From Motiliproteus sp. (GTDB lineage: Bacteria > Pseudomonadota > Gammaproteobacteria > Pseudomonadales > Balneatricaceae): 64,000 bases of DNA. The notes beneath the pieces were generated by a model, which saw nothing but the letters and a program-made list of their open reading frames with translations, was not told the DNA's origin and ran no database searches. The stretch is from contig JAPHRD010000010.1 in NCBI GenBank assembly GCA_026196225.1, positions 31,216 through 95,215 on the forward strand. Direction: 5' to 3'. Positions 46,859 through 56,478 of this stretch are shown in pieces. The position numbers and the translations under genes are program-made. Each line of letters starts with the position of its first letter. Position 1 is the first letter of the stretch.

Positions 46859-47545
46859 TCAGCCGCCAGCCTGGAGGATGTTTTTGGCCGCTTTTCCGAC
46901 CCGTGCGCGGAACAACAGCAGTTGCCAGCGCCGCCCTCCCACCTGTTTCCAGAGGATGGCTGCACGAATGCCGGCCATTAACAGTGCTCGCACCTTGTTG
47001 GCATTATCACTGTTCTGTAGATGACGAGGCTCACCGGTCACCTGAATGCGGAAACTAAAGGTGCTGATGGTGTCTTGGTACAAGGATGCGATGGCGGCAA
47101 CGACATTGGAGTGGCAGAAGTTGTTGCCGTATGTTTCCAAGTCTTCGTTGCTAAGATCGCCGTTGGCTGTTTCTTCGAAATAGCGAGCCTGATCGCGGAT
47201 TTTATCCAGTCCTTTGCTGAGCTCATCCAGCATCTCCGGGTGCTTGCTGAGTCTGGATTCCAGATGGAGCATGCTCAGTGCATAGCGGGTTACGTCTTTC
47301 GACTGCTCTTTCTTCTCCGCCAGATCCACCAGGTTTTTCAGGCCCATGTTCAGGCTATAGGGGATTTCTCGAACGCCGCCGAAGACATCCTCGGTAACTT
47401 TGGGGGAGGTGGCAAAGATGCTGTTGACCGAAGCTTCAAAGCTGTTCTGCGGTATTAATCCACGTTTGGCGATTTGATCCACCAGGGCTGCAGCCTGGAA
47501 AACACCTGCAAGGGCGATCGCTTGTTCATTGTAGGAGCGAGACAA
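46859..47545 (-). CDS. hflD: High-frequency lysogenization protein HflD
   Basis: 228 residues. It begins MSRSYNEQAIALAGVFQAAA and contains NMGLKNLVDLAEKKEQSKDV, TRYALSMLHLESRLSKHPEM and VTGEPRHLQ, all HflD hallmarks. HflD is membrane-associated and affects lambda lysogeny in E. coli; its normal role is unclear. The start is TTG 47545 with AAGGAG at good spacing. It lies between mnmA and purB as in E. coli. Confidence 0.95.
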   Translation of the reverse strand: MSRSYNEQAIALAGVFQAAALVDQIAKRGLIPQNSFEASVNSIFATSPKVTEDVFGGVREIPYSLNMGLKNLVDLAEKKEQSKDVTRYALSMLHLESRLSKHPEMLDELSKGLDKIRDQARYFEETANGDLSNEDLETYGNNFCHSNVVAAIASLYQDTISTFSFRIQVTGEPRHLQNSDNANKVRALLMAGIRAAILWKQVGGRRWQLLLFRARVGKAAKNILQAGG

Positions 47546-47582
47546 AATGGTTCTCCTTCGAGCGTTTTAACCGGTAGCCAAT

Positions 47583-48740
47583 TTAAAGCTGGTCGTCACG
47601 GAATGTTTGTTCAATAACACCACCGCCCAGGCAGCGCTGTTCATTATAGAATACCACCGACTGACCTGGCGTCACGGCTCGCTGTGGTTCCTGGAACCAA
47701 ACCTGATAGCCGCTACCGTTGGGGTTGGCTTCAATTTTACAGAATTGGTCGTCCTGGCGATATCGGGTTTTGGCAGTGCACGGATAAGGCAGTGACTGTG
47801 GTCCCTGGCCATCCACCCAATCCACCTGATCAGTGATAAGCATGCGGCTGAATAACAGAGGATGTTGCTTGCCTTGAACTGCAGTTAATACGTTGCGATC
47901 AAGGTCCTTGCCGGTGACATACCAAGGTTGGTCGGGAAACTCAGACAGGCCGCCAATTCCCAGCCCCTGACGCTGACCGATGGTGTGGTACATCAATCCT
48001 TGATGCTTACCGATCTTTACCCCGTCTGGGGTTTCGATTACACCTGGCTGCGCCGGTAGGTATTGCTGTAGAAAATCTCGGAACCGACGCTCGCCGATAA
48101 AGCAGATGCCGGTGCTGTCCTTTTTGTCGTGGGTCACCAGATCATACTGCTCTGCGATCTCCCGGACTTTAGGCTTTTCCAGTTCGCCAACAGGGAACAG
48201 AGTTTTGCGGATCTCATCTTCGCCAACGGCGTGTAAAAAATAGCTTTGGTCTTTATTGCCATCCAAACCCCGCAGGAGATAGCAGTAACCATCTTCATCA
48301 CTTCGACGCACATAGTGACCGGTAGCGATGTAATCAGCGCCAAGCATCTCGGCATATTCTAAAAATGCCTTAAATTTGATCTCTTTGTTGCAAAGGATAT
48401 CGGGGTTGGGGGTGCGCCCTGCTTTGTACTCGCTGAGGAAATGCTCGAACACGTTGTCCCAATACTCGGCCGCAAAGTTGGCCGTATGCAGATGGATACC
48501 GAGCTTGTCGGAAACTGCTTGCGCGTCGGCAAGATCATCCTTGGCAGTACAGTATTCGGTGCCGTCATCCTCGTCCCAGTTTTTCATGAATAGACCTTCC
48601 ACCTGATAGCCTTGCTGTTGCAAAAGTAGGGCAGAGACGGAAGAGTCGACGCCACCGGACATACCGACAATCACTTTGATTTTGGCATTATCCCGGGCTG
48701 GGCCGGATGGCTGGGTTTCGGTGTTGAGTTTGGTGGTCAT
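47583..48740 (-). CDS. mnmA: tRNA-specific 2-thiouridylase MnmA
   Basis: 385 residues. It makes 2-thiouridine at the wobble position of Lys, Glu and Gln tRNAs. The PP-loop [18 protein letters not shown], the first catalytic Cys in [14 protein letters not shown] and the second in [12 protein letters not shown] are intact. [14 protein letters not shown] [12 protein letters not shown] is conserved. A short unstructured N-terminus precedes the PP-loop. First gene of the mnmA-hflD pair. Confidence 0.98.
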   Translation of the reverse strand: MTTKLNTETQPSGPARDNAKIKVIVGMSGGVDSSVSALLLQQQGYQVEGLFMKNWDEDDGTEYCTAKDDLADAQAVSDKLGIHLHTANFAAEYWDNVFEHFLSEYKAGRTPNPDILCNKEIKFKAFLEYAEMLGADYIATGHYVRRSDEDGYCYLLRGLDGNKDQSYFLHAVGEDEIRKTLFPVGELEKPKVREIAEQYDLVTHDKKDSTGICFIGERRFRDFLQQYLPAQPGVIETPDGVKIGKHQGLMYHTIGQRQGLGIGGLSEFPDQPWYVTGKDLDRNVLTAVQGKQHPLLFSRMLITDQVDWVDGQGPQSLPYPCTAKTRYRQDDQFCKIEANPNGSGYQVWFQEPQRAVTPGQSVVFYNEQRCLGGGVIEQTFRDDQL

Positions 48741-48838
48741 CGATAGACTGCTTTTGATCTTACTTCTCGTGTAAAGGGTCGTTGTTTAGGTCCTTTGGCT
48801 TGATTGGCCAAATCACCTTTAAGGCTGTCGGTTTATTG

Positions 48839-49294
48839 TTAGCCGGCAGCGGGTTGTTCGTGGATGTACTCTAAAGGATAGCGTTTTCCCTCTAGATAAT
48901 CCTCTATCGCCGTCAATACCAGCGGGCTGCGTAGCCGGTGGGATTGCTGTTTTAATTGCTCCAGCGTCAACCATGTGGTGCTGACAATATCGCTGTCGCG
49001 CTGCTGTTCCAAATGCTCTTTAATTGGTTTGGCGATAAAACAGGTGCGGTGATAGGTGGTGTCTTTGTGAGGCGGAGTGTAAACGTACATCCCCAGCAGA
49101 CCGGTTATCTCTACCTGCCAGCGGGTCTCCTCCATCACTTCACGAAGCGCACCTTCAACAAAACTTTCCTTGGCTTCCAGATGTCCGGCGGGTTGGTTCA
49201 GCACCAGCTTGCCGTTGGAATACTCTTCTACAAACAAAAAACGACCGTTGTTTTCAATCACGCAGGCAACGGTAGCGTGTGGCGTCCAGCACAT
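48839..49294 (-). CDS. nudJ: NUDIX hydrolase, NudJ type
   Basis: 151 residues. The Nudix box GX5EX7REUXEEXGU is recognisable as GHLEAKESFVEGALREVMEE followed by TRWQVE. CVIENNGRFLFVEE and NQPAGHLE match NudJ (phosphatase for thiamine and nucleoside pyrophosphates in E. coli). GGAG precedes the ATG by 7 bases. The position upstream of mnmA is the E. coli order. Confidence 0.92.
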   Translation of the reverse strand: MCWTPHATVACVIENNGRFLFVEEYSNGKLVLNQPAGHLEAKESFVEGALREVMEETRWQVEITGLLGMYVYTPPHKDTTYHRTCFIAKPIKEHLEQQRDSDIVSTTWLTLEQLKQQSHRLRSPLVLTAIEDYLEGKRYPLEYIHEQPAAG

Positions 49295-49488
49295 ATAACA
49301 CTCCAGAAAAACAAGCTGGCTAGTTTATCCTATCGGCGTCTCGCTCCCAAGTCACTGGAGGGAATTACTGGCAATATTTCAGTAGTTGTGGGAATGACGG
49401 TGTAAGGGCTTGTTATTGCTTGATACAATTTGGTTATTCAGCGCAAAATCAGATCACAACGCTAGATCACAACAACTGGAGTATTTTC

Positions 49489-49950
49489 GTGGCATCAACT
49501 TACATCCAAGTTCAGTCAGAAGACTTTGATATCGCCGTTGAACACGCAGCGATGCGTGATGAAAAGGGTGCAGTTGGAGCTATAGCTACCTTTAGCGGCT
49601 TGGTCCGTGATCTTGTAGATGAACCGCTTAAAGAGATGTTTCTAGAGCACTATCCGGGGATGACCGAGAAGAGCCTGGAGAAGATAGTTGAGCAGGCTCG
49701 TGATCGTTGGGATTTGATGGACGTGCGGATTATCCATCGGATTGGCGCACTGAAACCCTGCGACCAGATCGTTTTTGTGGCTACCAGCAGCGCTCACCGC
49801 GGTGACGCCTTTGCCGCCTGCCAGTTCATCATGGATTATCTAAAAAAAGACGCTCCGTTCTGGAAGAAAGAAACAACCAAGCAGCGCGATCATTGGGTGG
49901 AACAGAAATCCTCTGATTTGGCATCAGCCGATCGCTGGCAACAGAAATAG
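49489..49950 (+). CDS. moaE: Molybdopterin synthase catalytic subunit
   Basis: 153 residues from GTG 49489, with GGAG 7 bases upstream; a TTG at 49420 would add 23 residues not typical of the family. It inserts sulfur into precursor Z together with MoaD. GAIATFSGLVRD, LEHYPGMTEKSLEKI, IHRIGALKPCDQIVFVATSS and APFWKKE (catalytic Lys) are all present. MoaD and the other moa genes are not in the window. Confidence 0.95.
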   Translation: MASTYIQVQSEDFDIAVEHAAMRDEKGAVGAIATFSGLVRDLVDEPLKEMFLEHYPGMTEKSLEKIVEQARDRWDLMDVRIIHRIGALKPCDQIVFVATSSAHRGDAFAACQFIMDYLKKDAPFWKKETTKQRDHWVEQKSSDLASADRWQQK

Positions 49951-50039
49951 TAAACACCCTGTTTAGCTAGAATTCGGGCACAAGCGCGAATCTTTGCTTA
50001 TCCTTTCCTTAAGATAGTTCTAAAGAGAGATAGATTACC

Positions 50040-52916
50040 TTGACCGCACCTGTGTTTGTGCCTGGCCAACGTTGGGTCAGTAATACCGAGTCAGATCTTG
50101 GCTTGGGCATAGTGGCTAGTAGTGCCAATCGCCGAGTGACCATCAATTTCCCTGCTGCCAATGAGGAGCGGGTTTATGCGTATATCAACGCTCCCTTAAG
50201 TCGGATCCAATATGAAGTGGGGGAGCAAATTAACAGCGCCGAGGGGCTCAGTATCGTTGTTACCGAGCGCCAGGAACAGGACGGCTGTTTGATCTATCAT
50301 GGGATTGACGAAGAAGGCGAGTCTCATAGCCTGGAAGAGGTGGATCTCGACAGCTTCGTACAGTTCAACAAACCTCAGGACCGGCTGTTCGCTGGCCAAA
50401 TTGACAAAAACAGCAGCTATCAACTGCGCATAGATACGCTCCATCATCTACACCAGCTGCAACAAGGAGAGGCCTTTGGTCTGTTGGGGCCGCGGGTGCA
50501 ACTGTTGCCTCACCAATTCTATATCGCTCATCAAGTAGCCCGCCGCCATGCCCCGCGTGTATTGCTGGCAGACGAAGTGGGTTTGGGTAAGACCATTGAA
50601 GCCGGATTGATTATTCATCAGCAGCTTATCAGTGGACGCGCCGATCGGGTATTGATCGTGGTGCCGGACAGTTTGATCCACCAGTGGTTGGTTGAGATGC
50701 TGCGTCGCTTTAATCTCCATTTCACCATTATGGATGAGGAGCGGATTGAGGCGCTGGAAGATTCCGAGCAGGGCAATCCCTTTGACAGTGCTCAATTGGT
50801 ACTCTGCAGTTTGTCACTGTTCAGTCAGTCCGAACGGGCATTTTCTCAGGCCCACCAATGCCGTTGGGACCTGTTGGTGGTAGACGAAGCTCACCATCTG
50901 ACCTGGGACGATGCAGAGCCCAGCATTGAGTATCAGCGGGTGGAATCACTGGCTCGAAATATCGCCGGCGTGCTGTTGTTGACTGCTACTCCGGAGCAGC
51001 TGGGTATTGAAAGCCATTTTGCACGGCTGCGCCTGCTTGACCCGGATCGCTACTACGATCTTGAGCAGTTCCGCGAAGAGGAGGCTAGTTATCGGCCGGT
51101 GAACCAGTTGGTTCAATGTCTGCTGGAGGACGATGCTGCTGAGCGTGTCACAGAAGATTCTGCGGTGGCCGGGCAGATTGTAGCTTACTTGGGCGAAGCG
51201 ACGTTACGGACCTTACGGGTCCATTTGCAGCAAGCCGAAGATGAGGAGCAGATTCAGCACGCCTTTACGCAGGTAATTCACGAACTATTGGACCGACATG
51301 GTACCGGTCGGGTCCTGTTTCGCAACACCCGTAGTGCGGTCAGTGGTTTTCCCAAGCGTGAACTGTTCAGCTATCCGCTGCAGCAACCCGATGCTTATCG
51401 AGACGGGGTGGCAAATTCAGAGTTAATTGATCAGCTGCAACCTGAGCGTTTGATGGGCGATCACTGGTTAGGGGAAGACTCCCGTGTTGCCTGGCTCAGT
51501 GACTGGTTGCTTGAACGTAGCGATGACAAAATTCTTATCATCTGTGCGCGGGCTGGAACCGCTCGGGCGTTGGAAGAGCATCTGCGACTACGGGTTGGTA
51601 TTCGCTCGGCAGTGTTCCATGAGGGAATGACCCTGGTGGCACGAGATCGTGCAGCCGCCTATTTTGCTGACCGGGACGAGGGCTGTCAGGTGCTGATCTG
51701 TTCTGAGATCGGTAGTGAGGGGCGCAACTTCCAGTTTTCCCATGACCTGGTGCTGTTTGATCTACCGCTCAATCCGGATCTGTTGGAACAGCGTATTGGC
51801 CGCCTTGATCGAATCGGTCAGCAGCGCGATGTCCAAATCCATGTGCCTTATTACGCTGACAGCGTCCAGCAGGGACTCTTGGAGTGGTTGCACCAGGGGC
51901 TCAATGCCTTTCTGACCCCGTCTCCAGCGGGGCATGGCCTTTATGAGTCTTTGTCTGGGCGATTGCTACAGTGTTTAGCCAATCTGCAAGATCAAGCCGC
52001 TATGGCTGCATTGATCAACGAGACCAAACATCTTAATGATGACGCCTTGGAAGCGATGCGCCAGGGGCGGGACCGACTGTTGGAATTGAATTCCTGCAAA
52101 GAGCAAGATGCCGAACAGGTGCTGGATGAGGTTATTGCCGCAGGGGTTTATGGTGATCTGTCCACCTATATGGAGCGGGTTTTCGACCAGTTCGGAGTGG
52201 AGCAACAACACCACAGCGGCAAAGCAGTTATCCTCCACCCGGGTGACCATATGCAGGTGCATAGTTTCCCTGGCTTAGCTGACGACGGAATGACTGCGAC
52301 CTATTCCAGGACTCAGGCATTGCACCGTGAAGATATGCACTTTTTGACCTGGGAACACCCAATGGTGACCGGGGCCATGGAGATGATAACCAGCGGTGAC
52401 TATGGCAATACCAGCCTATGTACTATCAAGCTGCCACCTTTGAAGCCGGGAACACTAATGGTCGAGGCGGTGTTTACGGTTCACTGTCCAGCGCCAAAAA
52501 AGTTGCAGGTGAATCGCTATTTACCTCAATCCTGCGTACGTTTGCTGGTGGATGCTGATGGCAATGACCTCTCTTCGGTATTGGGTGAGGGCCATGTTAA
52601 TCGTCTGGCAAAACGGGTCCCCAAGGGGCAGGCCCCAGCTATTATTCGCCATGCCCGTGAACAGCTCTCGGCGATGATCAAACAGTGCGAATCCCTGGCG
52701 ACTGGTAAACAGCAGGATATTGTTGATGATGCTATTGCGCGAATGTCAGAGGTACTAGGCGCTGAGATGGGGCGACTAAAAGCACTGTCGGAAGTTAACC
52801 CCAATATCCGTACCGAAGAGTTGGAACATCTTCAAGGCATGACCCTATCCTTGGCAGAGTACCTGGAATCTGCACAGCTTAAGCTGGATGCCTTAAGGGT
52901 TATAGTCGCCACCTAA
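50040..52916 (+). CDS. rapA: RNA polymerase-associated ATPase RapA
   Basis: 958 residues from TTG 50040, close to E. coli RapA (968). Swi2/Snf2-type ATPase that recycles RNA polymerase from stalled complexes. N-terminal Tudor-like domains start FVPGQRWVSNTESDLGLG. Helicase motif I is LADEVGLGKTIEAGLIIHQQ, motif II VVDEAHHLTWD, motif III LLTATPEQLGIESHFARL, and motif VI LEQRIGRLDRIGQQ. The C-terminal domain is complete. It stands alone, followed by a GGDEF gene. Confidence 0.97.
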   Translation: MTAPVFVPGQRWVSNTESDLGLGIVASSANRRVTINFPAANEERVYAYINAPLSRIQYEVGEQINSAEGLSIVVTERQEQDGCLIYHGIDEEGESHSLEEVDLDSFVQFNKPQDRLFAGQIDKNSSYQLRIDTLHHLHQLQQGEAFGLLGPRVQLLPHQFYIAHQVARRHAPRVLLADEVGLGKTIEAGLIIHQQLISGRADRVLIVVPDSLIHQWLVEMLRRFNLHFTIMDEERIEALEDSEQGNPFDSAQLVLCSLSLFSQSERAFSQAHQCRWDLLVVDEAHHLTWDDAEPSIEYQRVESLARNIAGVLLLTATPEQLGIESHFARLRLLDPDRYYDLEQFREEEASYRPVNQLVQCLLEDDAAERVTEDSAVAGQIVAYLGEATLRTLRVHLQQAEDEEQIQHAFTQVIHELLDRHGTGRVLFRNTRSAVSGFPKRELFSYPLQQPDAYRDGVANSELIDQLQPERLMGDHWLGEDSRVAWLSDWLLERSDDKILIICARAGTARALEEHLRLRVGIRSAVFHEGMTLVARDRAAAYFADRDEGCQVLICSEIGSEGRNFQFSHDLVLFDLPLNPDLLEQRIGRLDRIGQQRDVQIHVPYYADSVQQGLLEWLHQGLNAFLTPSPAGHGLYESLSGRLLQCLANLQDQAAMAALINETKHLNDDALEAMRQGRDRLLELNSCKEQDAEQVLDEVIAAGVYGDLSTYMERVFDQFGVEQQHHSGKAVILHPGDHMQVHSFPGLADDGMTATYSRTQALHREDMHFLTWEHPMVTGAMEMITSGDYGNTSLCTIKLPPLKPGTLMVEAVFTVHCPAPKKLQVNRYLPQSCVRLLVDADGNDLSSVLGEGHVNRLAKRVPKGQAPAIIRHAREQLSAMIKQCESLATGKQQDIVDDAIARMSEVLGAEMGRLKALSEVNPNIRTEELEHLQGMTLSLAEYLESAQLKLDALRVIVAT

Positions 52917-53007
52917 AAATTTCGGTTAACAGCAACAAATCAACTAAACTGAGTGAAGGCGCGGTGAATTGACCGCGTCTCTTCATCTCCGGTTTTGGGA
53001 GGTTGTT

Positions 53008-54738
53008 GTGGGCAAGACGGGTATTGATAACACCAAGAATAACCTGAAAACTGCGAAGGAGAAGGGAGGCTCTCGCAGCAAAGATAAAAATATCGATTTC
53101 TACAGATTTGCTCTTCAGCATATCGATGATTTCGTGTCCTTCGTGGACAAAGACTACTGTTACCGAGCAGTCAGTCGGGGTTACCTCAATTTTTTCCGGC
53201 TCTCAGAACACCAGGTGATCGGTCAATTCGTTTGGGAACTACACGGTAACGAACGATTCAATTTGGTTCTAAAACCCAATCTTGACCGTGCCCTCATTCA
53301 CGGAGAAACTTTCAGCTTTAACGCAGAGATCCAATCTTCAAATGGTGAAACCTGCCATATTGAATCCAGACATACCCCTTATCGAGATGCCAATCAAGAG
53401 ATTACCGGTGTGATCGTTATTGCCCGTGATATGAATAGGGTTTGGGAGGCGGAGCAACGACTGCACAAAGAAGTGGAACTGTGTCAGTTGGTCATCGATA
53501 GTACTCCGGATTTTGTTTTCTTCAAGGATGTAGAGGGGAGTTACCAACGTTGCAATCAGGCCTTCAGAGATTTTCTCGGCCTGCCTGATAGCGAGATTAT
53601 TGGTCGTACCGATCAACAGCTGATGTCATCCGAGTCAGCCCAGTATATTCGTGAGCGTGATCAGCTGGTATTTTCCCGGCAATTGCCGTCCCATAACGAA
53701 GAGTGGGTTACCTACAACAACAGTCGTCGGCGATTGCTGGATATGTCCAAGGTGCCGGTTTTTGATGATGATCACCGGCTGGTGGGACTGTTGGGGGTGG
53801 GGCGCGATATCACCCGCGAGCGGGAGGCTGAGCGACGTAGCAAGCAAGCATCGTTATTGTTTGAAGTGACCTCTGATCCCTGCCTGATTATAGAAGCCGA
53901 CGGTATTATCAGTGCTGCTAATCCTGCTTGCCACAAGGTGTTTGGTTATCAGGGTAATCAGTTACCCGGAATCCCTGTCGGGGATCTGCTTTTTCCTCCG
54001 CCAGATGAGATGTCCTTAACTACTTTATTGAATCGGAAATCCTGGAAGGGGCAGCTGATGGGAGTTCACCTTAACGGTCAAGCTAACCCCTTTTTGGTGA
54101 ATATCAGTTCGGTGCTCGGTGATGGTGAAGAGATAGTCAGCCAGGTGATAACCATGCTTGATATGGGAGAGGTGGCCGGCTTAACTCAAGATCTCAGCCA
54201 TAAAGCCTATCATGATCCGCTCACGGGGTTACCCAACCGTCACTTGATGCTCAGTCGCTTGCAGCATGCGGTGGCTCAAGCCCAGCGCAACGATGATTTT
54301 ATCGCAGTGCTGTTTATTGATCTCGACGGTTTCAAGGGGGTCAATGATCGTTATGGCCACAGCTTTGGAGATCTACTGCTAAAGGAAGTCGGTGAACGGC
54401 TGAAAACGCCGTTGCGAAATAGCGATACTCTGGTGCGCTTGGGGGGAGATGAATTCGTCATTATTCTCGAGCGACTGCTGCACGTCAGTGGAATCAATCC
54501 TGTTCTCGATAAGCTATTGAAGTCCGTTGCTGAAAGTCCGGTGGAGTTCGACAACATATCGGTAAATATTAGTATCAGCATCGGTGTGTCGGTGTTTCCC
54601 AATCATGCCAGTCATGCCGAATTACTGGTCAAATACGCTGACCGCGCCATGTACGTTGCCAAGGCCAACGGCCGCAATCAAGCCTGTTTTTTTCATAGTT
54701 CTCTTTCCATTCCCAACCATTGCAACGATCAGTCATAG
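53008..54738 (+). CDS. Triple PAS diguanylate cyclase
   Basis: 576 residues from GTG 53008, chosen because GGGAGG lies 5 bases upstream (a TTG at 52969 is in frame). Three PAS domains follow at about 28-145 (DDFVSFVDKDYCYRAVSRGY), 150-275 (STPDFVFFKDVEGSYQRCNQ) and 283-390 (DPCLIIEADGIISAANPACH). The GGDEF domain (about 400-565) has an intact VRLGGDEFVIIL and an inhibitory RNSD. No membrane segment and no EAL domain. It should make c-di-GMP in response to a cytoplasmic signal. Confidence 0.93.
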   Translation: MGKTGIDNTKNNLKTAKEKGGSRSKDKNIDFYRFALQHIDDFVSFVDKDYCYRAVSRGYLNFFRLSEHQVIGQFVWELHGNERFNLVLKPNLDRALIHGETFSFNAEIQSSNGETCHIESRHTPYRDANQEITGVIVIARDMNRVWEAEQRLHKEVELCQLVIDSTPDFVFFKDVEGSYQRCNQAFRDFLGLPDSEIIGRTDQQLMSSESAQYIRERDQLVFSRQLPSHNEEWVTYNNSRRRLLDMSKVPVFDDDHRLVGLLGVGRDITREREAERRSKQASLLFEVTSDPCLIIEADGIISAANPACHKVFGYQGNQLPGIPVGDLLFPPPDEMSLTTLLNRKSWKGQLMGVHLNGQANPFLVNISSVLGDGEEIVSQVITMLDMGEVAGLTQDLSHKAYHDPLTGLPNRHLMLSRLQHAVAQAQRNDDFIAVLFIDLDGFKGVNDRYGHSFGDLLLKEVGERLKTPLRNSDTLVRLGGDEFVIILERLLHVSGINPVLDKLLKSVAESPVEFDNISVNISISIGVSVFPNHASHAELLVKYADRAMYVAKANGRNQACFFHSSLSIPNHCNDQS

Positions 54739-54866
54739 ACAACGAAGCCAGGTCTAATTGAGTTCCGTGCTTATAACTACAACAGATAGCGGATACCGCT
54801 CTTTTCAGACAGTGAGTGCCGGTTTAAACTGAGCCTCCTTTTTTAGCTGATCCGAGATCTCCCTCA

Positions 54867-55280
54867 ATGCTTTGGTACAAAACTTTTCATATCCTGGCGA
54901 TGACCAGTTGGATGGCGGGTATCTTTTACCTGCCGCGGATTTTCGTTCATTTCGTAGAAGGACGGGAAGCAGGAGAGGATGTTGCCCGTCTGGAGATCAT
55001 GGCGCGTAAGCTCTATGGCTTTATGACCATCATGGCTGTATTTACCTTGGCGTTGGGTTTGTGGTTATGGCTGGGCTACGGCTTTGGCGGTGGCTGGCTT
55101 CATGCCAAGTTGTTTTTTGTAGCCCTGCTGATCGGCTATCACTTCTGGTGCCGTTGCTATCTAAAACGCATGCAGGCTGGAACGCTGACCAACAGTGGTC
55201 TCTATTTCCGGTTATTTAATGAACTTCCATTGCTGATATTCATCCCAATCCTTATCTTTGTGGTAACTAAACCCTTTTAA
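54867..55280 (+). CDS. hemJ: Protoporphyrinogen oxidase HemJ / CopD-like membrane protein
   Basis: 137 residues with four membrane helices. The start MLWYKTFHILAMTSWMAGIF and YLPRIFVHFVE, with a conserved His in each, match HemJ, as does YGFMTIMAVFTLALGLWLWL. HemJ oxidises protoporphyrinogen IX in heme synthesis in bacteria lacking HemG and HemY. A CopD-type copper protein is the alternative, but length and motif favour HemJ. Confidence 0.85.
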   Translation: MLWYKTFHILAMTSWMAGIFYLPRIFVHFVEGREAGEDVARLEIMARKLYGFMTIMAVFTLALGLWLWLGYGFGGGWLHAKLFFVALLIGYHFWCRCYLKRMQAGTLTNSGLYFRLFNELPLLIFIPILIFVVTKPF

Positions 55281-55297
55281 AAGATTGGGGGATATCG

Positions 55298-55648
55298 ATG
55301 AATGCTTACCTAAAAACCCTAGCAGCGTCATCATTGCTAGGTCTCTCAGGTCTATTGGTGACAGCCAATAGCTTGGCTGGCGATGATCCTATCGCTTCAA
55401 TCACAGTGGACGCCAATTCAGGCAACAACAGTGTTTGGGCGATTACTAAAGCGGGTCGATTGAAGTGGTGTCGCAGTGCTGGCAGTGGTACTGAATGCAT
55501 CGCCTATCAGCCAGATTCGCCTCAAGTGTTTGTCGAACTTGCAGAACGGGGCGGTGATGGTGGTAGCAGCGTCTGGGCTTTAACTAAAAGTGGTCAGTTG
55601 ATGTGGTGCCGTCCGGAAGGGTTGGGATCGATTGCTTGCTATCCCTGA
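55298..55648 (+). CDS. Secreted protein with a duplicated Trp/Cys motif
   Basis: 116 residues, no family recognised. A signal peptide (LAASSLLGLSGLLVTANSLA) ends near residue 27. The mature part has two copies of one motif: SVWAITKAGRLKWCR (45-59) and SVWALTKSGQLMWCR (91-105), 46 residues apart, each followed 9-10 residues later by another Cys (67 and 114). The spacing suggests two beta blades, each with a disulfide, as in tectonin or lectin-like folds. It starts 17 bp after hemJ. Small size and secretion would suit a binding protein. Confidence 0.75.
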   Translation: MNAYLKTLAASSLLGLSGLLVTANSLAGDDPIASITVDANSGNNSVWAITKAGRLKWCRSAGSGTECIAYQPDSPQVFVELAERGGDGGSSVWALTKSGQLMWCRPEGLGSIACYP

Positions 55649-55676
55649 TTCTAAGGCTCTGATTACAGGGCGGTGA

Positions 55677-56042
55677 TTAATGGGGAGTGTGCCCCATAAT
55701 CCATACCAGTCTGAGGCTAATCCAGATCAGGCCCAGGCTGGTTACCAATAAGCATATCGCCAGAAACCAGTACCAGCTTCGTTGCAGCCGGGCCTTGAGC
55801 CGGGCAAATAGCGATTCAGATCGAGTCGGTCGGCTGGGAACTCCCTGAAAGTTGACGACAAAGGCGTAAGCGCTGAGAGACCAAACTAAAGCTATCAGAC
55901 TTGCCAACAGATAGTTGTCCTGTTGGACCGACTCCGCGGTTAATAGGTAGCCGGCTATCGCTGCTGCTACGAAGCCAATTATCACCAGTACCCTTCGCAC
56001 TGGCTGTAATCGATCAGCTAAACGTTGTAATCGGTCGATCAT
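55677..56042 (-). CDS. Small membrane protein of unknown function
   Basis: 121 residues. Hydrophobic segments at about 18-38 (VLVIIGFVAAAIAGYLL), 46-66 (LLASLIALVWSLSAYAFVVN) and 93-115 (WFLAICLLVTSLGLIWISLR) suggest three membrane helices; the loops are Arg-rich. No family recognised. It converges with the duplicated-motif gene and diverges from another small membrane gene 74 bp away. Confidence 0.6.
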   Translation of the reverse strand: MIDRLQRLADRLQPVRRVLVIIGFVAAAIAGYLLTAESVQQDNYLLASLIALVWSLSAYAFVVNFQGVPSRPTRSESLFARLKARLQRSWYWFLAICLLVTSLGLIWISLRLVWIMGHTPH

Positions 56043-56116
56043 TTTTCACCTAAATTTGAACCCCATTCAGGGCATATCGTGACTACCTGAAAAATAGCGA
56101 GCCGGGTGCAAACGAT

Positions 56117-56473
56117 ATGAAAAAGATTGGGATCAATGGATTTGAGAAATGGGCATGGCGCCTCAGTGCGTTGCTGCTGGTTATATTGATATCCAGTTTG
56201 TTTGTGGGTTTCAATTTTGGCAGTGACTGGAATGGTGTATCCATGGCTCAGGGGGAGATCCAGATCGCCTATCCGATAGAGGTTCTGCGCTACAGTTATT
56301 CTGCACAACCGCCTCAGGGCTGGTCATTTTTCATGGTAACCCCCAAGTTACACTGGCAACCGGAAATCAACGAGGCTTTTGGTATCGGCTATTTGAGATT
56401 GCCGCTGTGGATTCCCTTAATGTTGAGCTTCGCAGCGGCTGCCATTAGCCGTCTGAGGAACAAAGCGAGTTGA
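56117..56473 (+). CDS. Small membrane protein of unknown function
   Basis: 118 residues. One helix near the N-terminus (LSALLLVILISSLFVGFNFG) and one at the C-terminus (LPLWIPLMLSFAAAAISRL) flank an exported loop rich in aromatic residues (SYSAQPPQGWSFFMVTPKLH). No family recognised. It converges with a GGDEF gene (5 bp between stops). Confidence 0.6.
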   Translation: MKKIGINGFEKWAWRLSALLLVILISSLFVGFNFGSDWNGVSMAQGEIQIAYPIEVLRYSYSAQPPQGWSFFMVTPKLHWQPEINEAFGIGYLRLPLWIPLMLSFAAAAISRLRNKAS

Positions 56474-56478
56474 TTCCG

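Noticed and set aside
54788..54805. AGCGG-ATA-CCGCT followed by CTTTTC as terminator of the PAS-GGDEF gene
   Set aside because: The stem has only 5 bp and the T run is short and interrupted; not strong enough to list.
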